Source of the DNA: UKL13-3 sp040387195
GTDB lineage: Bacteria > Bacteroidota > Bacteroidia > UKL13-3
Length of the DNA stretch: 64,000 nucleotides
Assembly: GCA_040387195.1 (NCBI GenBank)
Contig: JAZKEF010000021.1
Span: 17,386 to 81,385, forward strand
Direction: 5' to 3'
Under the pieces are notes generated by a model. The model saw nothing but the letters and a program-made list of their open reading frames with translations. It ran no database searches and was not told the origin of the DNA. Below are positions 46,950 to 55,910 of the stretch, piece after piece (within the stretch, counting starts at the first letter, position 1; each line of letters opens with the position of its first letter). Both the position numbers and the translations under genes were made by a program.

Positions 46950-48383
46950 ATGGCACTCAGTAGATTTTGGTCGTATATCATTGTATGCAGTGTTGTATAC
47001 ATTTTTTTTATGTTGGGCACCGGCAGGCTTTATACACTTAGCAGCCTGGTAAACGGCAAACAACACGATCCTACCATTGTTGGGGAAGTATCATCCGAAA
47101 CACTCCTGCAATCCGATACAGCTTTGTATTCGGCATTGATGGCCAATAAAACGGTAAGCAGCGTTACGGGCGATACCATCTATCAGCTGCTTGATAACGG
47201 TATTGTTCAGATTTGTGCCGGCAAACAACCTGCCGATGGCATTTTTCCTACCTGCAAAAACACCATCATGGAAATCTGGTTGCCCCTTATTGGGTACCTT
47301 ACCTTTTTCTGCGGACTGTTAAATTTATTAAATGATTCTAACGCTATTACTAAACTTGCACGTGTATTGTCTCCGTTTTTTGTGCGCATCTTTCCTGAAT
47401 TACCCAAAGGTCACCCGGCATACGGATTTATGACCATGAACTTTGCCGCCAACTTTTTGGGGTTGGACAACGCTGCAACTCCTTTTGGTTTAAAAGCCAT
47501 GGAAAGTATGCAGGAAGTGAATGAGACCAAGGAACGCGCAAGCAACAGCCAGATCATGTTCTTGTGTTTGCATGCTGCAGGCTTGACGCTTATCCCAACT
47601 TCCATTATTGGTTACCGCGCGGCCCAAAATGCCACCAACCCTGCCGATATCATGTTACCCTGTATTATCACTTCCTTTATTGGAACACTTGCCGCCCTCA
47701 TTTTTGTGAGCATCAAACAACGCATTAATTTATTGAATGGCGTGGTACTTGGATTTGTAACAGGAGTAAGCGCACTTATTGGCTTTTTGTTATTCTATGT
47801 AAACAAACTGAGCGGCATCGAAAAGTTCCATTTCACCGGAAATTTGAGCAATGGGGTTTTATTGTTTATCATTCTTGCAATTGTTGCATACAGCATTTGG
47901 CAGGAAAAAATATTCAAACATAACCAAACCAATATTTTTGATTCGTTTGTAACAGGCGCCAAAGATGGTTTCACAACCGGTGTGCGGGTATTGCCTTATA
48001 TGATTGCTATGCTTGTTGCCCTGAGTATTTTCCGCAACTCGGATCTGATGGGCATTATCATGAGCGGATTATCCACTGCTCTGAATGCTTTTGGCGTTGA
48101 CCCGCAAATTATACAAGCCATACCCGTTGCCATTATGCGCCCGTTTAGTGCAGGAGGTTCACGTGGGTTTATGCTGGATGCAATGAAAACATATGGGCCT
48201 GATAGCCTTGCCGGACAACTTTCCTGTTTATTTCAGGGGGCTGCCGAAACCACCTTTTACGTGATTGCCTTGTATTTTGGTTCGGTAAGTGTGAAGGAAA
48301 CCAGGTATACCCTTGGGGTAATGTTGCTGGTGGATTTGGTTTGCGTGATCACAGCCATCTTTGTCTGCAAAATTTATTTTTAG
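46950..48383 (+). CDS. Nucleoside-recognition (SpmA/SpmB-like fusion) membrane protein
   Basis: Integral membrane protein of 477 residues with about ten hydrophobic segments. It contains two 'Gate' or nucleoside-recognition domains, corresponding to SpmA (about 100-240, MEIWLPLIGYLTFFCGLLNL, NFAANFLGLDNAATPFGLKA) and SpmB (about 320-477, FVTGAKDGFTTGVRVLPYMI, MRPFSAGGSRGFMLD, AAETTFYVIALYFGSVSVK) joined in one chain. In Bacillus the separate proteins act in spore core dehydration; this lineage does not sporulate, so the role here is probably transport of an unknown small molecule. A periplasmic segment with paired cysteines lies near residues 88-102. Confidence 0.85.
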   Translation: MALSRFWSYIIVCSVVYIFFMLGTGRLYTLSSLVNGKQHDPTIVGEVSSETLLQSDTALYSALMANKTVSSVTGDTIYQLLDNGIVQICAGKQPADGIFPTCKNTIMEIWLPLIGYLTFFCGLLNLLNDSNAITKLARVLSPFFVRIFPELPKGHPAYGFMTMNFAANFLGLDNAATPFGLKAMESMQEVNETKERASNSQIMFLCLHAAGLTLIPTSIIGYRAAQNATNPADIMLPCIITSFIGTLAALIFVSIKQRINLLNGVVLGFVTGVSALIGFLLFYVNKLSGIEKFHFTGNLSNGVLLFIILAIVAYSIWQEKIFKHNQTNIFDSFVTGAKDGFTTGVRVLPYMIAMLVALSIFRNSDLMGIIMSGLSTALNAFGVDPQIIQAIPVAIMRPFSAGGSRGFMLDAMKTYGPDSLAGQLSCLFQGAAETTFYVIALYFGSVSVKETRYTLGVMLLVDLVCVITAIFVCKIYF

Positions 48384-48568
48384 CGGGCAACTATTCCTGC
48401 TCAACATAATTCTTGCAACCTCCTACTAACCAATCACTTTATTAACTGAATCAACCAATCAACTCCCTCAAGGGCAAAATATTATCAACCGCTGTAAAAC
48501 GGATTGGTTTTTCTAATAATTTCGCGTTTCTCATTTTGTAAGAAACAAACAATTAAATAATATATACT

Positions 48569-48937
48569 ATGGCACTGGACATCGAAGGAAAAATCATTCA
48601 AATTATGCCCTCAACCTCAGGAATGAGCAAAGCAGGAAAAGAATGGACCAAACAAGAATTTGTTATTGAAACAAAAGACCAATACCCGCGCAAGGTAATG
48701 ATGAGCGTAATGGGTGATAAAGTAAACGAACTGAAGAGGTTTGCGGTGGGTAATGAAATTAAAGCCTCGTTAAACATTGAATCACGTGAATACAATGGTC
48801 GCTGGTACACAGATGTACGTGCATGGAAACTGGAAGGCAACGCATCTGCAGCATCGGGCCAGCAAGAAGATCCATTCCATCCAGACAATGAACCAAGCTT
48901 TAATGCTGATTCATCAACAGACGATTTACCGTTCTAA
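48569..48937 (+). CDS. DUF3127 OB-fold protein with SSB-like C-terminal tip
   Basis: A 122-residue protein of the DUF3127 family, thought to adopt a single-stranded-DNA-binding-like OB fold. The core (1-92) is beta-rich: LDIEGKIIQIMPSTSGM, WTKQEFVIETKDQYPRKVMM, GNEIKASLNIESREYNGRWY. A flexible acidic, Ser/Asn-rich tail ends in DDLPF, closely resembling the DDDIPF tip by which SSB recruits replication and repair proteins. It is not the canonical SSB, which is longer and has other core motifs. Role in DNA metabolism is inferred. Confidence 0.85.
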   Translation: MALDIEGKIIQIMPSTSGMSKAGKEWTKQEFVIETKDQYPRKVMMSVMGDKVNELKRFAVGNEIKASLNIESREYNGRWYTDVRAWKLEGNASAASGQQEDPFHPDNEPSFNADSSTDDLPF

Positions 48938-48948
48938 GATTATCTGAT

Positions 48949-48975
48949 AAAAGCGCTCATCCAGCGCTTTTATTG
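48949..48975 (+). terminator. Short hairpin terminator after the DUF3127 gene
   Basis: Perfect 9-bp stem aaaagcgct (48949-48957) with agcgctttt (48963-48971), 5-nt loop, 11 bp after the stop codon. The T tail beyond the stem is weak (ATTG), so efficiency is uncertain. Confidence 0.6.
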
Positions 48976-49010
48976 TAATACCCCATTGACAACTGCACTT
49001 TTTTGACAAG

Positions 49011-50477
49011 ATGATTAACCACGATCTCAAAATATACAATACCCTTACTCGCACCACAGAGAAGTTTGAACCTTTACACACGGGCCATGTAGGCATGTAT
49101 GTGTGCGGACCAACTGTATACAGCAATGCACATTTGGGGAATGCCCGTACGTTTATGTCGTTTGATATTATCTTCAGATACCTTACACATTTGGGTTTTA
49201 AAGTTCGCTACGTACGCAACATCACCGATGCAGGACATTTGGAAAGTGATGCCGATGAGGGAGAAGATAAAATTAGCAAAAAGGCCAAGCTGGAGCAACT
49301 AGAACCGATGGAAATCGTGCAGCGCTATACCATCGACTTTCACGATATGATGCAATTGTTTAATGCATTACCACCCAGCATTGAACCAACAGCTACGGGT
49401 CATATCATCGAACAGATTGAAATGACCAAAAAGATTATAGACAATGGGTATGCTTATGAAGTAAATGGTTCCATTTATTTTGATGTAGAAAAGTTTGCCA
49501 AGGAATATAATTATACAGCACTCACGGGACGCAACCTCGAAGACCTGATGAACGGAACACGTGAGTTGGGTGGACAGGATGATAAACGCGGACGATTGGA
49601 TTTTGCCTTGTGGATTAAAGCCAAACCGGAACATATCATGAAATGGCCAAGTCCATGGGGAGAAGGTTTCCCGGGATGGCACCTTGAATGCTCGGCCATG
49701 AGTTCAAAATACCTGGGTGAACAATTTGATATACATGGTGGCGGAATGGACCTTGCTCCTACACACCATACCAACGAGATAGCACAGAATCTTGCGTGCT
49801 CACATAAAACTCCCGCACGGTATTGGATCCATACCAATATGCTTACCGTGAACGGTCAAAAAATGAGTAAGAGTTTGGGTAATTCTTTCCTTCCGCATGA
49901 ATTATTTACGGGTAATCATTCATTACTCGATAAAGGTTATAGTCCGATGACTGTTCGCTTTTTTGTATTGCAGGCGCATTACCGCAGCACACTCGATTTT
50001 GGTAACGAAGCTTTACAGGCAGCCGAAAAAGGATTTGCACGCCTGATGAATGCCGTTAAGCTCATGGATGGCTTACCTGTATCTGGCAGTTCGACTTCCG
50101 ATATTCAGAAGCTGGTGGCAAATGTATATGCCGCAATGAATGATGATTTTAATACACCCATCGCATTATCTCACCTATTTGAGGGTGTTCGTATCATCAA
50201 TAGTGTGAACGATAAAAAGGAAACACTAACCCAGATGGATAAAACGTTATTGGTAAAACTCTTCAACGATTTTGTATTTGACATTCTCGGATTAAAGGAA
50301 GAAAACGCTGTAAATACCGATAAGATTGATGGTTTGATGACCATGATACTTGATGTACGCACAGATGCAAAGGCTAAAAAAGATTTTGCCACAAGCGATC
50401 TGATCAGAGATAAGCTGAAAGAAATAGGGTTTGAAATTAAGGATGGAAAAGACGGAACAACGTATACGATTAATTGA
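49011..50477 (+). CDS. cysS: Cysteinyl-tRNA synthetase
   Basis: Class I synthetase charging tRNA-Cys, 488 residues. HIGH-type motif AHLGNAR in YVCGPTVYSNAHLGNARTFM, the zinc-binding residues in C...GWHLECSAMS and THHTNEIAQ, and the KMSKS loop in NGQKMSKSLGN. The C-terminal helical domain ends IGFEIKDGKDGTTY. Usual length and architecture. Confidence 0.96.
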   Translation: MINHDLKIYNTLTRTTEKFEPLHTGHVGMYVCGPTVYSNAHLGNARTFMSFDIIFRYLTHLGFKVRYVRNITDAGHLESDADEGEDKISKKAKLEQLEPMEIVQRYTIDFHDMMQLFNALPPSIEPTATGHIIEQIEMTKKIIDNGYAYEVNGSIYFDVEKFAKEYNYTALTGRNLEDLMNGTRELGGQDDKRGRLDFALWIKAKPEHIMKWPSPWGEGFPGWHLECSAMSSKYLGEQFDIHGGGMDLAPTHHTNEIAQNLACSHKTPARYWIHTNMLTVNGQKMSKSLGNSFLPHELFTGNHSLLDKGYSPMTVRFFVLQAHYRSTLDFGNEALQAAEKGFARLMNAVKLMDGLPVSGSSTSDIQKLVANVYAAMNDDFNTPIALSHLFEGVRIINSVNDKKETLTQMDKTLLVKLFNDFVFDILGLKEENAVNTDKIDGLMTMILDVRTDAKAKKDFATSDLIRDKLKEIGFEIKDGKDGTTYTIN

Positions 50478-50501
50478 GATTTAGGATTTAAGAATTTTTT
50501 T

Positions 50502-51476
50502 ATGATAAAACATTTTCGCGTACTGCTTATATCGGGTTTAATTATTTCATCAATTGTATCTTGTACAAATGATCCCAAACCAGTACCCAAATCCGAAAGT
50601 CCCGTTGCGAAATCCGAAATTTACCATCAGGTTTCCCCTAACTTTAATGCTGATTCCGCCTACCATTTTGTAAAGACTCAGGTTGATTTCGGACCGCGAG
50701 TGACGGGTAGCGAAGCCGGTAAAAAATGTGGCGACTGGATGGTGAAGGAACTTAAAAAGTATGCCGACAATGTGATCGAACAAAAGGGCATTACATTTAT
50801 CGGAACCAAAACACTCAACTTTAGAAATATCATTGCCGAAATTAATCCCAAAGCCGGCAACCGCATTTTGCTAAGTGCCCACTGGGATTCACGCGACCGT
50901 GCTGATAAAGATGTGGTAGATGTAAACAAGGCAATTTTGGGAGCAAATGATGGCGGAAGCGGTGTAGGAATATTAATGGAGATTGCACGCATTATCAAAG
51001 CAAACCCTACCGATATTGGAATTGATATTGTGTTATTTGATGCCGAAGATTTAGGAAACGAGCAACCCAATACGTATTGCCTGGGTTCACAGTATTGGGC
51101 CACCCACCTGCATCGTCCAAATTATAAAGCAACTTATGGAATAAACCTGGATATGGTAGGCGCTTCCAATGCATTTTTTGGATGGGAAGGAAACTCCTTA
51201 CAATATGCAAAACCCATTCTGGAAAAAGTATGGGGCACTGCTGCCAATTTGGGACATAGCAAACATTTTAATTATGTTCAGGTTGGTGGCATTGATGATG
51301 ACCATTTATATGTAAACCGGGCGGGTATTCCCACTATTGATATCATTGACTTTGACCCTACAGGCAGTTTTCCGGAACACCACCATACACATGCAGATAA
51401 CATGAATGTGATTGACCGAAATACCTTAAAGGCCGTAGGACAAACCCTATTGGAGGTTATTTACTCCGAGAAATAA
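50502..51476 (+). CDS. M28-family peptidase / glutaminyl cyclase-like lipoprotein
   Basis: Exported zinc-dependent enzyme of 324 residues. Signal peptide with lipobox SIVSC and mature start TNDPKPVPKSES. The M28 fold has the zinc-site segments LSAHWDSRD, GANDGGSGVGILMEIAR, FDAEDLGNEQ, NLDMVGASNA and HHHTHADNMNVI. FGPRVTGSEAGKKCGDWMV near the N-terminus and the DIVLFDAEDLG pattern match bacterial proteins annotated as glutaminyl-peptide cyclotransferases, which convert N-terminal glutamine to pyroglutamate. Such an activity would suit secreted proteins, many of which begin with Gln after signal cleavage in this phylum. Peptidase versus cyclase activity is unresolved. Confidence 0.87.
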   Translation: MIKHFRVLLISGLIISSIVSCTNDPKPVPKSESPVAKSEIYHQVSPNFNADSAYHFVKTQVDFGPRVTGSEAGKKCGDWMVKELKKYADNVIEQKGITFIGTKTLNFRNIIAEINPKAGNRILLSAHWDSRDRADKDVVDVNKAILGANDGGSGVGILMEIARIIKANPTDIGIDIVLFDAEDLGNEQPNTYCLGSQYWATHLHRPNYKATYGINLDMVGASNAFFGWEGNSLQYAKPILEKVWGTAANLGHSKHFNYVQVGGIDDDHLYVNRAGIPTIDIIDFDPTGSFPEHHHTHADNMNVIDRNTLKAVGQTLLEVIYSEK

Positions 51477-51500
51477 ACACCTTTTTTTATCTTATTTTAT

Positions 51501-51537
51501 AATGTCTAATAGCCAGCCTATTAGACATTTTTTTTAT
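51501..51537 (+). terminator. Intrinsic terminator of the M28 gene
   Basis: Perfect 11-bp stem aatgtctaata (51501-51511) with tattagacatt (51519-51529), 7-nt loop, followed by a run of T to 51537. Confidence 0.9.
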
Positions 51538-51915
51538 CCTATTGGTGGTTTTATGCAAATAAAAATCTAGTTTAGTTAAACGAGAGGCCGCTTTTCTGTA
51601 ATTGGTTTTATTAGGATTACCCTACCATACCCAAATCTATTGGCAAATAAGACCAATTGATACTTGCCGTACGCAGCTAACATTAAATAACAGCTATATA
51701 AATTGGTATAATGTCTTTTATACCAAAAACTGACCCTCGTCAGGTTAATGTCAATTTAATCCCTTATTATCAGCATCTTATAAACTTAATGTTATTTGAA
51801 TGGTTGTTTTAACCAAACGAGAATATATTTTAGCATAACGAATTGAATGAAAAATTAAACTTTTAAACCGCTATTCGTATTTAAAATACAACACTTAAAC
51901 CAAACAATAACTCCC
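51538..51915. other. AT-rich intergenic region upstream of the Ig-like cluster
   Basis: 378 bp without a credible gene. It holds a hairpin ttggtat...ataccaa near 51703-51726 and the related phrases gttaaacgagaggcc (about 51576) and aaccaaacgagaatat (about 51811). A degenerate -7-like GTTATTTG lies near 51791. No exact TAnnTTTG box was found. Confidence 0.45.
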
Positions 51916-52539
51916 ATGAAAAAACTTAACTATCTAATGCTAATGCTACTTGGTGTATGCTACATCAATTCAAGTTTCGGTCAAAGTACAACCGATCCTG
52001 ATTCAGTTTGTGCCGGAGCAACCGGTAAAATTTACTCGGTAATCCCAACTCCGGGAAGCACGTATCAATGGATTGTGAACGGTGGAACGCAAGCCAGCGG
52101 TGGAACATCCGATTCAATTACCATTAATTGGTCGGCAACTGCAGGAACCGATACGTTAAAAGTAGTCGAATACAATGCAATCGGTTGTCCTGGTGATACC
52201 ATTAAATTAGCAGTAGTTAGATTACCGCTTCCAACTGTTGCTTTAAGTGGTACTGATTCCATTTGTATCAACTCGGCAACTACTTCTTTTAACTTAACAA
52301 TGACCTTTACCGGAGTATCTCCATGGGATGTAAGTTATACAGAGGATGGAACCACCCGTACAGTTTCAACCAGCAGCAATCCATACACCTTCAATTCTCA
52401 GGTATATACCGCATCAGGTGTAAAATCATATAGCATCAACAGCGTAACCAGTCGTCTTGGATGTGTGGGTACAAACTCAGGCAGTGCAGCAGTTACTGTA
52501 TTCCCTAAACCAAGTACTTCAGCTATTCGTCATTACTAA
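51916..52539 (+). CDS. Secreted Ig/PKD-like protein with a PKP...IxH C-terminal tail
   Basis: A 207-residue secreted protein. Signal peptide (1-23, ending FGQ). An Ig/PKD-like domain (about 30-105) has SVCAGATGKIYSV, GSTYQWIVNGG, SITINWSATAGTDTLKVVEY and NAIGCPGD. A second beta-sandwich (about 106-195) follows. It ends VTVFPKPSTSAIRHY. There is no T9SS type A or B sorting domain. The N-terminal domain is paralogous to that of the next gene. The tail pattern recurs at the end of the third gene of the cluster. The family is seen in T9SS-rich Bacteroidota; function unknown. Confidence 0.8.
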   Translation: MKKLNYLMLMLLGVCYINSSFGQSTTDPDSVCAGATGKIYSVIPTPGSTYQWIVNGGTQASGGTSDSITINWSATAGTDTLKVVEYNAIGCPGDTIKLAVVRLPLPTVALSGTDSICINSATTSFNLTMTFTGVSPWDVSYTEDGTTRTVSTSSNPYTFNSQVYTASGVKSYSINSVTSRLGCVGTNSGSAAVTVFPKPSTSAIRHY

Positions 52540-52551
52540 CAGCTCATAACC

Positions 52552-53583
52552 TTGCTCCGAAAACATGTTGCCATTTGGTGTTTACTGTTTTCGTTTAGTT
52601 CATTACATGCTCAAATCATTGATACGGTATGTGCCGGTTTCACAAATGCCAGTTATGGAGTAGACAATAACATGGGGTCTACCTATAACTGGCTGGTGAG
52701 CGGGGGTACTATAGTGAGCGGTAATGGAACAAACAGAATAACCGTAAACTGGAAAAAAGAACCCGGCTTATTTAAAATAAGAGTTTCGGAGCGCAACGCT
52801 ATGGGGTGTTTGGGAGACCCTCAGGAAGGTATGGTTTGGTTGCGTGGGCCCATATTCGGAACCAGTTTTCCCGATCAGGCCTGTTTGAATGATTCTGTTA
52901 CTATCATAGCATCAGGGGGCCTCAACTATTTGTGGAGCAATGGAGAAACCGACAGCACCATCCGCATCAAATTAATTACCGACACTTTACTCAAAGTTAT
53001 TATATCGGATACCATATGCGGGTTATGGTCCGACTCCTTTGATGTAAGTATCAAGGCTGCAATAAAGCCCATAATGTCAATCACTTCGGATGTGCGAAGC
53101 GTATTCCGCAATCAACCGGTTAACATCTATTATCATGGAAGCTCTAACGACAAACTGAATTGGCAAATCGATAAATCCAATACCAGCAACCCGTTTGGCA
53201 ATGGTATTAATATCCGGTTCAATGACACCGGGGAAGCTGTAATCAAAGTAATTTCGGTAAATCCGCTGGGATGTATTGATTCTGCGTTTCAAAAAGTTGA
53301 AATTCGCGATGAAGAAATATTTTTTCCGACAGCATTTACACCTAACGGAGACGGGTTGAATGATTTGTTCAAACCTCAGGGACTTGGGGTAAAAGAATTC
53401 AGGCTTTCTGTTTTTAACCGCTGGGGACAAACCATTTTCATGACCAAAGATCCAGATGTGGGATGGGACGGAACTGCCGATGGAGTGCCGGTGCAAACCG
53501 ATGTATATTCATACCAATGCGATATGGTGGGTCTTTCCGGGAAAGTATATGGTTATAATGGAAATGTAACGGTTATTCGATGA
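52552..53583 (+). CDS. T9SS type B (CHU_C) sorted Ig-like surface protein
   Basis: A 343-residue secreted protein. TTG at 52552 is the only usable start: it begins a clear signal peptide (LRKHVAIWCLLFSFSSLHAQ), and an in-frame stop of the previous gene lies 12 bp before. The N-terminal Ig/PKD-like domain (TVCAGFTNASYGV, GSTYNWLVSGG, NRITVNWKK, NAMGCLGD) parallels the preceding protein. A second domain has CLNDSVTIIASGGLNYLWSN. The C-terminal 85 residues are the gliding-motility-associated type B sorting domain: FFPTAFTPNGDGLNDLFKP, LSVFNRWGQTIF, VYSYQCDMVG, GYNGNVTVIR. Secretion is expected through the type IX system. Stop overlaps the start of the next gene. Confidence 0.85.
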   Translation: MLRKHVAIWCLLFSFSSLHAQIIDTVCAGFTNASYGVDNNMGSTYNWLVSGGTIVSGNGTNRITVNWKKEPGLFKIRVSERNAMGCLGDPQEGMVWLRGPIFGTSFPDQACLNDSVTIIASGGLNYLWSNGETDSTIRIKLITDTLLKVIISDTICGLWSDSFDVSIKAAIKPIMSITSDVRSVFRNQPVNIYYHGSSNDKLNWQIDKSNTSNPFGNGINIRFNDTGEAVIKVISVNPLGCIDSAFQKVEIRDEEIFFPTAFTPNGDGLNDLFKPQGLGVKEFRLSVFNRWGQTIFMTKDPDVGWDGTADGVPVQTDVYSYQCDMVGLSGKVYGYNGNVTVIR

Positions 53584-54635
53584 TGAAAAAGTATACTACT
53601 CTTTTATGTATTTGCTTAAGTATTTGTCTTCTCAAAAATGAAGTTAAAGCACAAGTTGTTAATGCCGGAAACTCTTGCAGCTCCGCAGCTCCGGTATGTT
53701 TTGCTACCAGCTATAGTTACCCTGCAGCAGTAACTGGAACTGCAGAAACAGGGCCGGATTACGGATGCATAACGAACACAGCCAATCCCGCCTGGTTCTA
53801 TGTTCAGATACAAGACAGTGGAAATGTGGTATTCGATATCAATATATCCCCCTCTGCGATCAGACATGTTTTATGGGGACCATTTTCAACACCGCAGAAT
53901 TGTGGAACCAGCCTAAGCGCAGCTAAAATAATCAGTTGTGCTAATAATCCCGGTTCGGCCAAAACTGCAACCATTCCCAATGCAAAAACCGGTGAATATT
54001 ATGTATTCGTCATCTTAAATCCGAATGGCAATGTTGCTAACCTGACATTTGCTCAAACAAGCCCGACAGGAAGTACCAATTGTGATATTTTATGTGACAT
54101 GAGCACCATTACTGCAGCTACAGGCAGTTGTGCTTCGGGCAACTATATTGTAACAGGAACCGTTACCACATCCCTGCCACCGGGCGGAGGCACACTTACC
54201 GTATCTTCCAGCTGCGGAGGTAGCGTGATATACAATGCTCCTTTCACCACCTCAACAAGTTACACCTTGCCTGCTATTGGCGGCATGAGTGATACCTGCA
54301 CCATTACAGCCGTGTATTCGAACAATATTTATTGTACCAAAAGTACAACAGTAGTTGCCCCGCAGTGCTGCTCCATTAGCGCACCCTCCACTGCAAGTGT
54401 ATGTGCCGGACAAAATTTATCACTCTCGGCAACGGGATCATCCGGAGGCATTTACGCATGGAGCGGACCCGGCAGCTTCAGTTCATCCCTTCAAAACCCC
54501 ACTGTATACAATACGACAGCTGCACATGCAGGAACATATAACGTATCCCTCACTTTGGGTGGATGCACCATCGGCTCTCAGGTTAATGTAACGGTAAAGC
54601 CTAAACCTGCTTCTAAAAATATCGTGCACGAATAG
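53580..54635 (+). CDS. Secreted Ig-like protein with a PKP...IxH C-terminal tail
   Basis: A 351-residue secreted protein starting ATGATGA over the stop of the previous gene, so the two are co-translated. Signal peptide to KAQ (about 25). The N-terminal domain (about 26-165) starts VNAGNSCSSAAPVC and contains NPAWFYVQIQDSGNVVFDI, GEYYVFVILNPNGNVANLTF, a carbohydrate-binding or pre-peptidase-like sandwich. A central domain is Cys-rich (CGGSVIYNAPF, SDTCTITAVYSNNIYC). A final Ig-like domain has ASVCAGQNLSLSATGSSGGI and GTYNVSLTLGGC. It ends VTVKPKPASKNIVHE, the same tail pattern as the first protein. No CTD of type A or B. Confidence 0.8.
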   Translation: MMKKYTTLLCICLSICLLKNEVKAQVVNAGNSCSSAAPVCFATSYSYPAAVTGTAETGPDYGCITNTANPAWFYVQIQDSGNVVFDINISPSAIRHVLWGPFSTPQNCGTSLSAAKIISCANNPGSAKTATIPNAKTGEYYVFVILNPNGNVANLTFAQTSPTGSTNCDILCDMSTITAATGSCASGNYIVTGTVTTSLPPGGGTLTVSSSCGGSVIYNAPFTTSTSYTLPAIGGMSDTCTITAVYSNNIYCTKSTTVVAPQCCSISAPSTASVCAGQNLSLSATGSSGGIYAWSGPGSFSSSLQNPTVYNTTAAHAGTYNVSLTLGGCTIGSQVNVTVKPKPASKNIVHE

Positions 54636-54742
54636 GGGATTGACTAAGGTTAACTGTCATTATTCAACACATATGTGGAAATACTAACTTGTTTTTAATC
54701 AAATAGATTCCTTAATTAGAGTCGCCAAACCACACACTACTC

Positions 54743-55681
54743 ATGAAAAAAATACTCAAACTTATCGGAATTGTTCTGGGAGCAATTCTGGTCTTTATCC
54801 TATTATTCGTCACTTATATTCATTTTGACGGCATACCCAGATATGATGTAAAAAAGATTGACCTGAAAGTCGAAATCACTCCTCAACGGGTTGCTCAGGG
54901 ACAAAAGATTGCTTCGATGGAATGTATAGCCTGCCACGCAGCTGATGACGGCAAACTCACAGGCCGTCATATGAAGGAGGTTTCTGTTTTTGGAACCATA
55001 TATTCCCGCAACATCACCGGTGATATTGAAAAAGGTATTGGCTCATGGACAGATGGTGAACTCCTCTATTTACTCCGCACCGGTATTAAACGTGACGGAC
55101 AATACATCCCTCCTTATATGCCTAAATTCAACTCCGCTTCAGATGAAGATTTATACAGTGTGATTGCCTGGTTGCGTTCGGATAAAATTGCACCATCATC
55201 GGAAGAACTGCCTGAATCAGAACCATCTTTCCTTGCAAAGTTTCTTTCACATGTTGCCTTTAAACCATTGCCTTATCCCGAAGCCGTTGTTGCGCAACCT
55301 GATACCAATAATGTTGTTGAGCATGGAAGATATTTAGCCAATGCCATTTACGGTTGTTATCCATGCCACTCTGCCGATTTTAAAACCATGGATGATTTGG
55401 TGCCTGAAAGAACAAGTGGGTTTTATGGTGGCGGAAATAAAATGATTGGGTTAAAAGGTGAAATGGTAACTACAGCCAATCTTACTTTTGATGAAACGGG
55501 TATTGCCGCTTATACAGCTGAAGAGTTTACACAAGCTGTAAAGTATAACAAAAAAAGAGATGGCACATTGTTGCGCTATCCAATGTTTCCACATAACCAG
55601 TTGACAGATAAAGAAGCTGTGGCCATTTATGAATACCTTAAAACAGTTCCCAAAATCAGTCATAAAATCGAACGTAACTAA
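54743..55681 (+). CDS. Membrane-anchored di-haem cytochrome c
   Basis: Periplasmic electron carrier of 312 residues, anchored by an N-terminal helix (about 4-26). Two c-type haem sites are visible: CIACH at 61-65 and CYPCH near residue 208, each starting a cytochrome c domain. Downstream methionine candidates for axial ligation are in PPYMPKFNSAS and RYPMFPHNQLT. The two-domain layout resembles cytochrome c subunits that accompany alcohol or sugar dehydrogenases, but no dehydrogenase is adjacent. It appears monocistronic. Confidence 0.87.
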   Translation: MKKILKLIGIVLGAILVFILLFVTYIHFDGIPRYDVKKIDLKVEITPQRVAQGQKIASMECIACHAADDGKLTGRHMKEVSVFGTIYSRNITGDIEKGIGSWTDGELLYLLRTGIKRDGQYIPPYMPKFNSASDEDLYSVIAWLRSDKIAPSSEELPESEPSFLAKFLSHVAFKPLPYPEAVVAQPDTNNVVEHGRYLANAIYGCYPCHSADFKTMDDLVPERTSGFYGGGNKMIGLKGEMVTTANLTFDETGIAAYTAEEFTQAVKYNKKRDGTLLRYPMFPHNQLTDKEAVAIYEYLKTVPKISHKIERN

Positions 55682-55718
55682 AACGCTCTATCCCATCTTC
55701 ATTTTTTTTAACAGCATT

Positions 55719-55755
55719 CATAAAGGGTCCGGTTGTTTCAACCAGACCCTTTATG
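55719..55755. repeat. Long hairpin after the cytochrome c gene
   Basis: cataaagggtc (55719-55729) pairs with gaccctttatg (55745-55755), and ggttg (55731-55735) pairs with caacc (55739-55743), separated by one C/A mismatch and closed by a 3-nt loop. No T run follows on either strand, so it is either a weak terminator or a dispersed palindromic element. Confidence 0.65.
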
Positions 55756-55910
55756 ATTACATCGATCAGGAATTCAGCGCAACAGGGGATGGAGCCTAAG
55801 TTATTCATACAGTATACATTGCAACTATGGACACTACATGCTTATGTAGAGAATAATGACTGTTGAACGTTCAATTTTTGCCTACATTGCACCCCTTTAA
55901 ATCCTCAATT

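Noticed and set aside
52537..52554. Nonsense mutation splitting one long Ig-like gene
   Set aside because: The second open frame begins with a proper signal peptide, so it is a separate exported protein. The in-frame relation is kept as a separate observation.
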